In this document: piece after piece, positions 52,975 through 63,165 of the stretch | How the letters are laid out: every line of letters starts with the position of its first letter | How positions within the stretch are numbered: the stretch's first letter is position 1 | NCBI GenBank assembly: GCA_963715455.1 | Contig: OY970245.1 | Coordinates: 992,001-1,056,000 of the forward strand | DNA length: 64,000 bases | Reading direction: 5' to 3' | From: VRUE01 sp963715455 | Lineage (GTDB): Bacteria > Actinomycetota > Thermoleophilia > Solirubrobacterales > 70-9 | Position numbers and translations under genes: made by a program | The notes under the pieces: generated by a model | Told to the model about the DNA's origin: nothing | The model's input: only the letters and a program-made list of their open reading frames with translations | Databases searched by the model: none

Positions 52975-53655
52975 ATGCTGTCAACCGACGAAGAATCGGA
53001 GCCGAGGCGCTTCGCTGACCGCCGCGACGCGGGCCGCCAGCTCGCCGCCGAGCTGTTCCCTCTGGCCGCCGAGCGGCCGCTGGTCCTGGCGCTGCCGCGC
53101 GGCGGCGTGCCCGTCGCCGAGGAGATCGCGATCGCCCTGGGGGCATCACTCGACGTGTTCGCCGTGCGCAAGCTCGGTGCCCCGCACAACCCCGAGTACG
53201 GGATCGGCGCGATCGCCGAGGACGGCACCCGCGTCTTCGACCTCGAGGCGCTGGGGTTGCTCGGCATCGACGACGCGACGCTCACCGCGATCGTCGCCCG
53301 CGAGACCGAGGAGTTGCGCCGTCGCGTCGAGGCCTACCGCGAGGGCCGCCCGCTGCCCTCGCTCGCCGCTCGCAGCGTGATCGTCGTCGATGACGGGGTG
53401 GCGACCGGGGTCACCGATACCGCTGCGCTGCGGGCGATCCGCCGCCAGCAACCGCGTCACCTAGTGCTCGCTGTGCCGGTTAGCGCCCCCGACTCGGCGG
53501 CGCGGCTGCGCGAGGAGGCCGACGAGCTGATCTGCCTGGTCGAGCCGCGGCTGCTATACGGAGTGGGGCAGTGGTACGTCGATTTCACCCAGGTGACAGA
53601 TGCCGACGTGATCGGCGCTCTGGGGAGGGCTGAAGCTGGTGGCTCCGCTGCCTGA
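52975..53655 (+). CDS. Phosphoribosyltransferase-domain protein
   Basis: This encodes 226 residues from ATG at 52,975; the frame is open 14 codons further upstream but nothing supports an earlier start. The PRPP-binding motif is VIVVDDGVATGVTDTAALRA near residue 125. RPLVLALPRGGVPVAEEIAI and DVFAVRKLGAPHNPEYGIGA mark the type often found with erythromycin-esterase or dienelactone-hydrolase domains. It may regulate or modify nucleotides; the acceptor is unknown. The last 17 bases overlap the next gene. Confidence 0.85.
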   Translation: MLSTDEESEPRRFADRRDAGRQLAAELFPLAAERPLVLALPRGGVPVAEEIAIALGASLDVFAVRKLGAPHNPEYGIGAIAEDGTRVFDLEALGLLGIDDATLTAIVARETEELRRRVEAYREGRPLPSLAARSVIVVDDGVATGVTDTAALRAIRRQQPRHLVLAVPVSAPDSAARLREEADELICLVEPRLLYGVGQWYVDFTQVTDADVIGALGRAEAGGSAA

Positions 53656-54943
53656 TCCGAAGCCGCTGACCGGGTCCGAAAACGACTACGACGAGCTGGT
53701 CGAGCTGGTCGGCGATGCCCGCGTCGTGCTGCTCGGCGAGGCTTCGCACGGCACCTTTGAGTTCTACCGCGAACGGGCCTTCGTCACTCGGCGTCTGATC
53801 GAGGGGAAGGGATTCAGCGCGGTGGCGATCCAAGCCGATTGGCCGCCCGCCTACCGGGTCAATCGTTACCTGCACGGGGCGCTGGAGGACGATAACGCCC
53901 AAGAGGCGCTCGGCGGCTTTCGCCATTTCCCCTCCTGGATGTGGCGCAACAGCGCGATGCTCGACGTGATCGGCTGGCTACGTGCCTACAACGACCGGCG
54001 CCGGGGGTCCGGCTGGGTCGGTCTCTACGGGCTTGATCTCTACAGCCTCTACTCGTCGATCGCCGACGTGATCGGCTACCTGGATCTGGTCGATCCGGGT
54101 GCCGCGGAGGAAGCGCGCGAACGCTACGCGTGCTTCGGGCATTTCGACGGGATGCGGATCTACGACCACGCCCCGCTGGAGGAGCTCGATGACGCGGCAC
54201 GACGCGGCCTGATCACACAGCTCATGCAGCTGCACATGAACGGCGACTCTTACCTGCGTCGCGACGGCACCGCGGCCGAGGCGGACCAGTTCTACGCCGA
54301 GCAAAATGCGCGCCTGGTGATCGACGCCGAGCACTACTACAGCTCGTTGTTCAGTCCTAACGGCGAGTCGCCCGGTATCCGCGACCGCCACATGGCGGAC
54401 ACTCTCAGCCGCCTGGTTGACCATCTTGCAAGCAAGGGGGAGCGGGCGAAGGTCGTCGTCTGGGCACACAACACGCACGTCGGCGACTCCCGCATGACCG
54501 AACTCGGCGAGCGCGGCGAGGTGAGCCTGGGCCGGCTGGCGCGCGAAGAATGGGGCGAGAAGGCGGTCCTTGTCGGTTTCACCACCCATTCCGGAACCGT
54601 TACCGCCAGCTCGGCCTGGGATGCATCCCCGCGGAGAAAGGAGCTGCCCGAGGCGGTTCCCGAGAGCCACGAGGCGCGCCTGCACGAGTTCGGATTGCCG
54701 CGCTTCTTTCTCGATCTGCGCGACGGGCACGGCTCCGAGCTCGGCGAGTCGCGCCCGGAGCGGGCGATCGGGGTGGTCTACCGGCCCGAGACCGAGCGGG
54801 ACAGCCATTACTTCGAGGCCAACCTCAGCGGGCAGTTCGACGCCTTGATCCACATCGACGAGAGTCGCGCGGTCGAGCCCTTGGAAGGCGGAGGCGGCTG
54901 GGATTCGGGCGAGCCGCCGGAAACCTTTCCCTCTGGTTTCTAA
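53639..54943 (+). CDS. Erythromycin-esterase-family protein
   Basis: This encodes 434 residues from GTG, full length for the family. Key motifs are VVLLGEASHGTFEFYRERAF (catalytic Glu and His), FSAVAIQADWPPAYRVN and KVVVWAHNTHVGDSRMTELG. Known members open macrolide lactones, but most relatives like this one have unknown substrates. It overlaps the phosphoribosyltransferase gene by 17 bases. The two domains are fused in some actinobacteria, so they probably act together. Confidence 0.88.
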   Translation: MAPLPDPKPLTGSENDYDELVELVGDARVVLLGEASHGTFEFYRERAFVTRRLIEGKGFSAVAIQADWPPAYRVNRYLHGALEDDNAQEALGGFRHFPSWMWRNSAMLDVIGWLRAYNDRRRGSGWVGLYGLDLYSLYSSIADVIGYLDLVDPGAAEEARERYACFGHFDGMRIYDHAPLEELDDAARRGLITQLMQLHMNGDSYLRRDGTAAEADQFYAEQNARLVIDAEHYYSSLFSPNGESPGIRDRHMADTLSRLVDHLASKGERAKVVVWAHNTHVGDSRMTELGERGEVSLGRLAREEWGEKAVLVGFTTHSGTVTASSAWDASPRRKELPEAVPESHEARLHEFGLPRFFLDLRDGHGSELGESRPERAIGVVYRPETERDSHYFEANLSGQFDALIHIDESRAVEPLEGGGGWDSGEPPETFPSGF

Positions 54944-55014
54944 GTGCGCCGATCGGCCCGGCGGAGGTCCCGGATTGGGCCCAGCTGTGGAACCATAAGG
55001 TTGGGTATCGGTAC

Positions 55015-56151
55015 ATGAGCGGCGAGCGGCAGAAGGTGGTGATCGCTGGGGCCGGGATCGCCGGTGCCGAGGCCGCCCTTGCCTTGCGCGACCTGGGTCG
55101 GGGCCTGGTCGACGTGCATCTCTACGACGCGCGTCCAGAGTTCGTCTTCTGGCCCTACGCCGTCGGCGAGCCCTACGGCACCTCACAGGCCTTTCGCTAT
55201 GACCTACAGAGGCTCGCCGAGCATTGCCAGGCCTCCTTCCATCTGGCTGGGATCGCGGCCGTCGATCCGGCCGAGCGGCTTGTCGTTACCGACGACGGCA
55301 AGCAGGCTGCCTACGACCACCTGGTCCTCGTGCCCGGCGCGCAGAAAGTGGCCGCTGTACCCGGTGCCGCCACCTTCTGGGGTGCCTCCGACGAGGGTGA
55401 GGTGGGAGCGGTGATCGCCAAGCTGCGTGAGGGTGGCCTGCGCCATCTCGTCTTCACCATGCCGCGCGAGCGCGGCTGGGCGCTGCCCCTCTACGAGCTG
55501 GCACTGCTCGGCGCGACCGAGCGCGGCCGCTCGACCGCCGGCCCCACGCGGATCACGATCCTCACGCCCGAGAATGCCCCGCTCGAGGTTTTTGGCAGCC
55601 GCGCTGCCGAGCAGGTGAGCGCGCTGCTCGCCGAGCGAGGAATCGAGGTGATCGTTGGGGGCCACCCAATTGGGTTCGCCGACGGTCGCCTGGGCATCTC
55701 TCCCGGGGAGGACCTTGCAGCCGATGCGGTGATCGCCCTGCCCTTCCTGGAAGGCAGGGCGATCGACGGTATCCCCCATGACGGCAAGGGCTTCATCCCG
55801 ATCGACGAGCACAGCCGGGTGGTCGGTCTGGATCGCGTCTACGCCGCCGGCGACGCCAGCGCCTTTCCGGTCAAGCAGGGCGGTATCGCCGCCCAGCAGG
55901 CCGATGGCGCGGCAGAAGCGATCGCGGCCGCGGCGGGGGCTGAGCTCGAGCCGCGTCCTTTCGACCCGGTTCTGCGCGCCGTGCTCTGGACGGGGGGAGA
56001 GGCGCGCTACCTGTACGGCAGGGTGGGGGTCGGCGGAGACGGCGACGAATCTGGCCTCGGCGAGCGGCCGCACGGGGGTATGCGCAGCAGCAAGGTGATG
56101 GCTCGCTACCTGACCCCGTTCGTCGACTCCGTCGCCGCTGGGCTCGAGTAG
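55015..56151 (+). CDS. FAD-dependent oxidoreductase, sulfide:quinone-like
   Basis: This encodes 378 residues from the ATG at 55,015; the open frame reaches far into the previous gene but has no start support there. The FAD-binding motif is VVIAGAGIAGAEAALALRDL. DRVYAAGDASAFPVKQGGIA is the second flavin motif. The overall pattern (HLVLVPGAQKVAAVPGAATF, KVMARYLTPFVDS) resembles the sulfide:quinone oxidoreductase/NDH-2 group. The cysteines of classical sulfide:quinone enzymes are not seen, so it may use another donor. Confidence 0.82.
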   Translation: MSGERQKVVIAGAGIAGAEAALALRDLGRGLVDVHLYDARPEFVFWPYAVGEPYGTSQAFRYDLQRLAEHCQASFHLAGIAAVDPAERLVVTDDGKQAAYDHLVLVPGAQKVAAVPGAATFWGASDEGEVGAVIAKLREGGLRHLVFTMPRERGWALPLYELALLGATERGRSTAGPTRITILTPENAPLEVFGSRAAEQVSALLAERGIEVIVGGHPIGFADGRLGISPGEDLAADAVIALPFLEGRAIDGIPHDGKGFIPIDEHSRVVGLDRVYAAGDASAFPVKQGGIAAQQADGAAEAIAAAAGAELEPRPFDPVLRAVLWTGGEARYLYGRVGVGGDGDESGLGERPHGGMRSSKVMARYLTPFVDSVAAGLE

Positions 56152-56211
56152 AGCGGGGGCGGTACCGCACACAGGCGTCCTCGCGAACCTGAATCGGTTA
56201 ATCATGGGGCG

Positions 56212-56946
56212 ATGCAAGACGCTCTCGTGCAGCGCTACCGTGCCGCCCGCCGCGACCGTGACCTGGCCGTGCTCGAGGGCTTTCACGCGCTGAAGCACGC
56301 CTTGCGCTTCGAGGCCGAGGTGCTCGAGGCGGTCGCCTCTGACCCCGCCGAGCTGGCCCAGTTGGCGACCGAGCTGGCCCCCGACTTGGTCGCCTCGCTG
56401 ACCGAGCGGGTGACGCCCGTCGAGCCCGAGCAGCTCGCCCAGCTGGTCCCCTACGCGCCGCGCACCGGTGTCGTCGCCATCGCCCGTCGGCCCGCGGTCG
56501 ATGTGGCCGCTGCGATGGCTGATCAGCGCCCGGCGCCGGTTGTGCTGCTCGAGGACCCCCGCACGATGGGCAACATGGGCGCCTGCGTGCGGGTTGCCGC
56601 CGCCGCTGATGTCGCCGCGGTGCTCACGACGGGTGGCAACGATCCCTGGCACCCCGAGGCGCTGCGCGGCGCTGCCGGTCTGCACTTCGCTCTTCCTGTG
56701 GCTCAGATCGCCGAGCCACCCCCGACCGATCGGCCGCTGGTGGCGATCGACCCCGAGGGCGAGGTCGGTGACCTGCAGGAGATCTCGCCAAGGGCGATCC
56801 TCGCCTTCGGCACCGAGCGCTATGGCCTCAGCGAGGCGCTGCTCGAGCGAGCCGATGCCCGCCTCGCCATTCCGATGCGCGAGGGCGTCTCCAGCCTCAA
56901 CCTCGCCACTGCGGTAGCCGCCGTGCTCTTCGCCCGGCGCCTCTGA
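56212..56946 (+). CDS. SpoU/TrmH-family RNA methyltransferase
   Basis: The product is 244 residues. The SPOUT motifs are complete: motif 1 EDPRTMGNMGACVRVAAAAD, motif 2 ILAFGTERYGLSEALLE and motif 3 IPMREGVSSLNLATAVAAVL, giving the knotted SAM site. An N-terminal substrate-binding region (RRDRDLAVLEGFHALKHALR) precedes it. It should 2'-O-methylate a ribose in rRNA or tRNA. It may be co-transcribed with the oxidoreductase upstream, with a 60-base gap. Confidence 0.9.
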   Translation: MQDALVQRYRAARRDRDLAVLEGFHALKHALRFEAEVLEAVASDPAELAQLATELAPDLVASLTERVTPVEPEQLAQLVPYAPRTGVVAIARRPAVDVAAAMADQRPAPVVLLEDPRTMGNMGACVRVAAAADVAAVLTTGGNDPWHPEALRGAAGLHFALPVAQIAEPPPTDRPLVAIDPEGEVGDLQEISPRAILAFGTERYGLSEALLERADARLAIPMREGVSSLNLATAVAAVLFARRL

Positions 56947-57010
56947 GCACGGGCGATATGGTGGCTGGGCTCACTAGTGTCCACACCGCGTCAGATCGAA
57001 AGGACAACCT

Positions 57011-57403
57011 GTGCCCCTAGCCGACATCAGCTTCGGAGAAGCGCTCCTCGTCGCCTTTGAGGTTTTCTTCTTCGTCATCTGGATCTGGATCCTGATCACG
57101 ATCCTCACCGACCTCTTCCGCGATCACGAGACCTCCGGCTGGGCCAAGGCCGCCTGGGTCCTGTTCCTCGTCTTCATCCCGTTCGTGACGGCGCTGATCT
57201 ACCTGATCGCCCGCGGCAGCGGCATGCGCGACCGGACGATCAAGGCGCAAGCAGAGGCAAAACAGCACTTCGACTCATACGTGCGTGAGCAGGCCCACGC
57301 TTCATCGCCCGCGGACGAACTGCACAAGCTCAACGAGCTGAAGGAAAAGGGCGCCCTCTCGGCTGAGGAGTTCGACAAAGCCAAGACTAAGCTGTTGGCT
57401 TAG
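57011..57403 (+). CDS. PLDc_N and SHOCT domain membrane protein
   Basis: The product is 130 residues from GTG. Two membrane spans (FEVFFFVIWIWILITILTDL and AAWVLFLVFIPFVTALIYLI) form a PLDc_N-type domain. A helical linker leads to a C-terminal SHOCT motif (DELHKLNELKEKGALSAEEF, DKAKTKLLA). Such proteins are common in actinobacteria; the role of SHOCT is thought to be oligomerisation, but function is not known. The gene stands alone before a structured leader region. Confidence 0.87.
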   Translation: MPLADISFGEALLVAFEVFFFVIWIWILITILTDLFRDHETSGWAKAAWVLFLVFIPFVTALIYLIARGSGMRDRTIKAQAEAKQHFDSYVREQAHASSPADELHKLNELKEKGALSAEEFDKAKTKLLA

Positions 57404-57412
57404 CGAACGGCA

Positions 57413-57469
57413 GTCGGCGCTTGCGGGATTTCTCCTGCAAGCGCCGACAATCTGCAAGCGAAGTTGCAG
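57413..57469 (+). promoter_or_regulatory. Structured leader with competing hairpins
   Basis: Hairpin 1 pairs GTCGGCGCTTGC (57,413-57,424) with GCAAGCGCCGAC (57,437-57,448). Hairpin 2 pairs CTGCAA (57,452-57,457) with TTGCAG (57,464-57,469). CCTGCAA at 57,434-57,440 can alternatively pair with TTGCAGG at 57,464-57,470, which would disrupt both. Hairpin 1 alone could also serve as the terminator of the gene ending at 57,403. Confidence 0.45.
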
Positions 57470-57522
57470 GTTATTAGCAACTCCTAACAATTAAATTGCG
57501 TCTCCGCTAGCGTGCGCCGCCG

Positions 57523-58737
57523 ATGCGCGCGCCTCTTTGCGGTAACTCCTGGCGGCTGCTGCTGCCCGCAGCGCTGCTCCTTGCCTTGCTTTGCATGGTC
57601 GCCTCGGCCCCTGCCGAGACGCTCGAAGAGAAACTGCAGCAGACCCAGGGCAAGCTGAGCGACGTGCGCGAGAGCCAGAGCGCTGTCGCCGCGACGATCG
57701 CCGAGCAGAACCGGGCGATCGACTCGATGATCGGCGAAGTCTCGGCCCTGCGCCAGGAGCAGGCTGCGCTGGAGGCCGAGCTCTCCGCCAAGCAGGCCGA
57801 GCTGGACGAGGCGACCGCCAAGCTGGAGGCCGAGAAGCGCCACCTGGCGCGGGTGCGCGCGCGCCTGCAACGGGCGCTCGAGGTCCTGCGCGAGCGCCTC
57901 GTGGCGATCTATGAGACTGGCACCCCCGACATGCTCAACGTCGTGCTCGACTCCGAGAGCTGGTCGGAAGTCAGCACGCGGGCCGACTACCTGGGCCAGA
58001 TCCAGGATTACGACGATGCGGTCGCCGCTCGGGTCAAGGACCTGCGCGACCAGGCCAAGGCCGCGGTCGCGCGGATGACCGAAGTGCGCCTGCAGATCAA
58101 GGACGCACGCGACGCGATCGCCGTCAAGGAGCGCCAGGCTGCGGAAGCTCGCCAGGAAGCCGAGGCGCGCTTCACCGAGCTGAAGGCCGCCCAGGCGGAG
58201 CGCCAGGCGGCCCTCGAAGAACTCGAATCGCGCGAAGCGGCGCTGAGCAACAACCTCGCCGCGATCTCCGAACAGCTCGCCGCCTCGGGCGCGCCCGTGC
58301 CGACCGGCACACCGGCGCCGCTCACCCCCGGCCAGACCGCCAACTTCATCTCCGAAAGCCAGGCCAGTGTGCCGAGCGCGGCGCCGCCGGCGGTCGCCGC
58401 GGCGATTGAAGCTGCCAACTCGATCGCCACCACTCCCTACGTCTGGGGTGGCGGGCACGGCTCCTTCGAATCGTCCGGCTATGACTGCTCGGGCGCGGTC
58501 AGCTTCGCTCTACACGGCGGTGGCCTGCTCGACAGCCCGCTCGACTCGACCGGCCTCTCGACCTGGGGCGAACCGGGCCCCGGCCAGTGGATCACGGTCT
58601 ACGCCAATTCCGGCCACGCCTGGGTGATCATCGCCGGCCTCGCCTTCGACACCTCCGGCGGCGCCGGCCCCCGCTGGCATAGCTCACCCGTAAATTCCAC
58701 CGAAGGCTTCATCGCGCGTCACCCGCCGGGCTACTAG
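57523..58737 (+). CDS. NlpC/P60 peptidoglycan hydrolase with coiled coil
   Basis: The product is 404 residues. The signal peptide is LLLPAALLLALLCMVASAPA. A long coiled coil (about 33-250, with KLSDVRESQSAVAATIAEQN and LEAELSAKQAELDEATAKLE) resembles RipA- and PcsB-like wall hydrolases. A proline/threonine linker leads to a divergent NlpC/P60 domain with catalytic Cys in GSFESSGYDCSGAVSFALHG and His in ANSGHAWVIIAGLAFDTS. It should cleave peptidoglycan stem peptides during division. The coiled coil probably holds it inactive until released. Confidence 0.88.
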   Translation: MRAPLCGNSWRLLLPAALLLALLCMVASAPAETLEEKLQQTQGKLSDVRESQSAVAATIAEQNRAIDSMIGEVSALRQEQAALEAELSAKQAELDEATAKLEAEKRHLARVRARLQRALEVLRERLVAIYETGTPDMLNVVLDSESWSEVSTRADYLGQIQDYDDAVAARVKDLRDQAKAAVARMTEVRLQIKDARDAIAVKERQAAEARQEAEARFTELKAAQAERQAALEELESREAALSNNLAAISEQLAASGAPVPTGTPAPLTPGQTANFISESQASVPSAAPPAVAAAIEAANSIATTPYVWGGGHGSFESSGYDCSGAVSFALHGGGLLDSPLDSTGLSTWGEPGPGQWITVYANSGHAWVIIAGLAFDTSGGAGPRWHSSPVNSTEGFIARHPPGY

Positions 58738-58744
58738 GCGGTCA

Positions 58745-58858
58745 GAGCCGATCCCGGTAGGGGTGAAGCGTCTTGTACTTTTTCGCGAGCGCTCTCTGAG
58801 GCGTCAGCAGTCCCCGCTCCTCGAAAAAGTTAAGCGGAACCCCTACCGGGATCGGCTC
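58745..58858. repeat. Long inverted repeat between convergent genes
   Basis: A perfect 20-base arm, 58,745-58,764, pairs with 58,839-58,858. Inside it ACTTTTTCG (58,777-58,785) pairs with CGAAAAAGT (58,822-58,830). The right outer arm encodes the last residues of the MBL-rhodanese protein (GADPGRGSA). It can act as a terminator in both directions. Confidence 0.65.
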
Positions 58859-60212
58859 CATCCCACAGAGCAGCGTTGCCGCGGCTGACGTGGATCACGC
58901 CCTCAAACCCTTCGCGCTGCAGGATCGAGGCAGCCAGGCCGCTGCGCTTGCCGGCCTTGCAGATCGTCGCGATCGGGCGCTCGCGGGGCAGCTCGTCGAG
59001 CCGGTTGCGCAGCTGGGCGAAGGGGATGTGGATCGAGCCGGGGACGTGCCCCGCCTCGTACTCGGCGGTACCGCGCACGTCGAGCACCTGGGGGCCGTCC
59101 GGGGCCTCGATGCGGCGCGCCAGCTCGGCCAGGTCGATCGCCTCGATGCGCTCCACGGGCCGGTCCTCGGCCCGCCAGGCGGTCATGCCGCCGCCGAGGA
59201 AGCCCTGCACCTGCAGGCCGACCGCGGCGAGCAGCTCGGCCGCCGCGAGCTCGTTGCCGTCCGAAGCGGCGACGACGAGCAGCTCGGCGTCGACGGGGAC
59301 CATCTCGGCGACCTTGGTGGCAAAGCCGGTGTCATAGGCGGAGGCGCTGATCGAGCCGGGGATGTGAGCCTCATCGAACTGCTCGTTGGTACGCGAGTCA
59401 ATCGCCAGGGCGCCGCTGGCGATCGCCGCCTCGAAGCCGTGCGGGGTGAGCTGGGTCGGTGCGCCGATCGATTCGACCAAGGGCCCGCGGTTGAGCGCGA
59501 CGATGTGCTCGACGTTGGGCGGCTTGCTGCCGATCGTGGCGACCGCGTCCTCGACGAACTCGGCCTCGCTCTCGAACTCGAGCGCTCGGTTGTGGCGGCG
59601 CTCGAAGCCGATCGTCGAGGAGGTCTTCAGGTCGATTCCCGAGCTGCCGCAGAGCGAGCCGCCTAGGTGGCCGGGCCAGACCTCGCACTCGTCGGGAAGG
59701 GCCATGAGGCGCTCGTGCAGGGAGCGGAAGATCTCAGCGGCGCCCTGGCGCGGCTCGATCGCCAGGTCGGGGCGGGCGACGTCGCCGACGAAGAGACAGT
59801 CGCCGCTCAGCACCGCCCAGGGATCGCCGCCGCGGGCCGCGTCGCGCAGCAGGAAGGAGGTGTGCTCGGGGCGGTGGCCGGGTGTGTGGATCGCCTCGAT
59901 GCTGGCGCCCTCGCCCAGCTCCAGAGTCCAGCCGTCGGCGAAGGGCTCATGCGGGTAGGTGGCCTCGGCCAGCTCGTGGATATGGATCGTTGCTCCGCTT
60001 GCCCGCGCCAGGCGGCCGTGGCCGGAGACGTGGTCGGCGTGGTTGTGGGTCTCGAGCACGTGCTCGATGCGCACGCCGTGCAGGCGGCTGAGGTGCAGGT
60101 AGGGATCGATGTCCCACTGCGGGTCGACGACCGCGGCGACGCCAGAGGAGGTGTCGCCGACGAGGTAGGACGCGCAGCCCAGATCCTCGTGGATGATTTG
60201 GCGGAAGAGCAT
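58830..60212 (-). CDS. MBL-fold hydrolase with two rhodanese domains (persulfide dioxygenase-like)
   Basis: The product is 460 residues. The metallo-beta-lactamase domain has THNHADHVSGHGRLA, IHTPGHRPEHTSFLL and SGDCLFVGDVARPDL, the mononuclear iron ligand pattern of ETHE1-type persulfide dioxygenases. Two rhodanese-like domains follow. The first (about 265-345) has no catalytic cysteine. The second has the active loop TICKAGKRSGLAASIL. It probably oxidises or transfers persulfide sulfur. The stop lies inside a long inverted repeat. Confidence 0.87.
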   Translation of the reverse strand: MLFRQIIHEDLGCASYLVGDTSSGVAAVVDPQWDIDPYLHLSRLHGVRIEHVLETHNHADHVSGHGRLARASGATIHIHELAEATYPHEPFADGWTLELGEGASIEAIHTPGHRPEHTSFLLRDAARGGDPWAVLSGDCLFVGDVARPDLAIEPRQGAAEIFRSLHERLMALPDECEVWPGHLGGSLCGSSGIDLKTSSTIGFERRHNRALEFESEAEFVEDAVATIGSKPPNVEHIVALNRGPLVESIGAPTQLTPHGFEAAIASGALAIDSRTNEQFDEAHIPGSISASAYDTGFATKVAEMVPVDAELLVVAASDGNELAAAELLAAVGLQVQGFLGGGMTAWRAEDRPVERIEAIDLAELARRIEAPDGPQVLDVRGTAEYEAGHVPGSIHIPFAQLRNRLDELPRERPIATICKAGKRSGLAASILQREGFEGVIHVSRGNAALWDGADPGRGSA

Positions 60213-60280
60213 TCAGTCAGGCGATCTCGATGGAACGGGTACCGTTCCGCCACCAGGGTAGCGGCGAGGGAAGGAGCGGC

Positions 60281-62244
<1,964 letters not shown>

Positions 62245-62263
<19 letters not shown>

Positions 62264-63084
62264 GGGGCCGTCGCGGCGCCGCCGGAGCGCTCGTCGACAA
62301 TCCGCTCCACGGCGATCTCCAGCGCCTCGAGCTGCTCACGCACGTTGTGCAGCTCGCGCAGGGCGACCGCCTCGGCGGAGAGCTGCTCGGCCTCCAGCTC
62401 GGCCTCGACCTCGGCGATCTCGGGGCCGAGGAAGCGCTGCGCGAAGGCGCCGGTGAGCAGGGCGACGAAGCCGATGCCGACGATCAGGATGAAGGCCGAG
62501 ACGATCTCGCCGCCGGTCGTCGTCGGGTAGATGTTGGAGCCGAGCGTGGTCATCGTCGTCACCGCCCAGTAGAGGCCGTCCCAGGCGTCGAGGTGCTGGT
62601 TCTGGCGCTCGAGGCCGACGAAGAGCGTGCCGCCGCCGACCGCGGTCAGCAGGGCCAGCAGCATCGCGTAGTGCAGTCCCTCGAGCGAGAAGACCTCGCG
62701 CGAGAGCTGTGCCAGGCGCAGGAGCCGGAGCAGGCGGAGCAGGCGCAGGACCCGTAGGCCCTGGAGGCCCGGGGGAAGAACGGGCGGCGTCAGGAAGACG
62801 ATGACCAGGTCGAGAGGGTTGTGGCGGAGCCAGGTGCGTCGTTCCGGCACCACCGCCAGCATCACCACCAGCTCGATCGCAAAGGCGACCCAGGTGACCC
62901 AGTTGAGGACGATCGCCACGTCCTCCATCAGGCCACCGGGACTGGACTCGGTGATCGCCACGGTCGGCAGGGTCAGCGCCGCGGCGATCAGCATCGGCGT
63001 GTTGAGCCGTTCGGCGACCCGGGTGCTGCGCGCGTCCATTCCCGGCGCGTAGACGGCCAGCTTCTCCTGAACCTCGGGAGTCAT
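62245..63084 (-). CDS. Voltage-gated-type ion channel with unusual filter
   Basis: The product is 279 residues. Four spans are likely voltage sensor S1-S4, with S4 carrying a regular arginine series (LRVLRLLRLLRLLRLAQLSR). S5, a pore loop and S6 (SAFILIVGIGFVALLTGAFA) follow. The filter reads TMTTLGSNIYP (Thr180-Pro187) in place of the potassium-channel TVGYGD. A C-terminal coiled coil (about 225-265) could tetramerise. Ion selectivity is therefore uncertain. The gene is convergent with acs and overlaps its last 19 bases. Confidence 0.82.
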
Positions 63085-63165
63085 CCGAGTCTGATTCGAC
63101 GCCGCCCGAGCGACCCCCTTTGCGTACCATGACCAATCAATCGACTAACCGGGAGCGCCCACCGA

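Noticed and set aside
54550..55014. N-terminal extension of the FAD oxidoreductase by about 155 residues
   Set aside because: The extension overlaps the erythromycin-esterase-like gene in another frame and is Arg/Gly-rich noise. The FAD motif begins properly just after the ATG at 55,015.
63085..63165. SAH riboswitch before ahcY
   Set aside because: The leader is only 81 bases, and I could not find the paired elements expected for the known SAH riboswitch classes.
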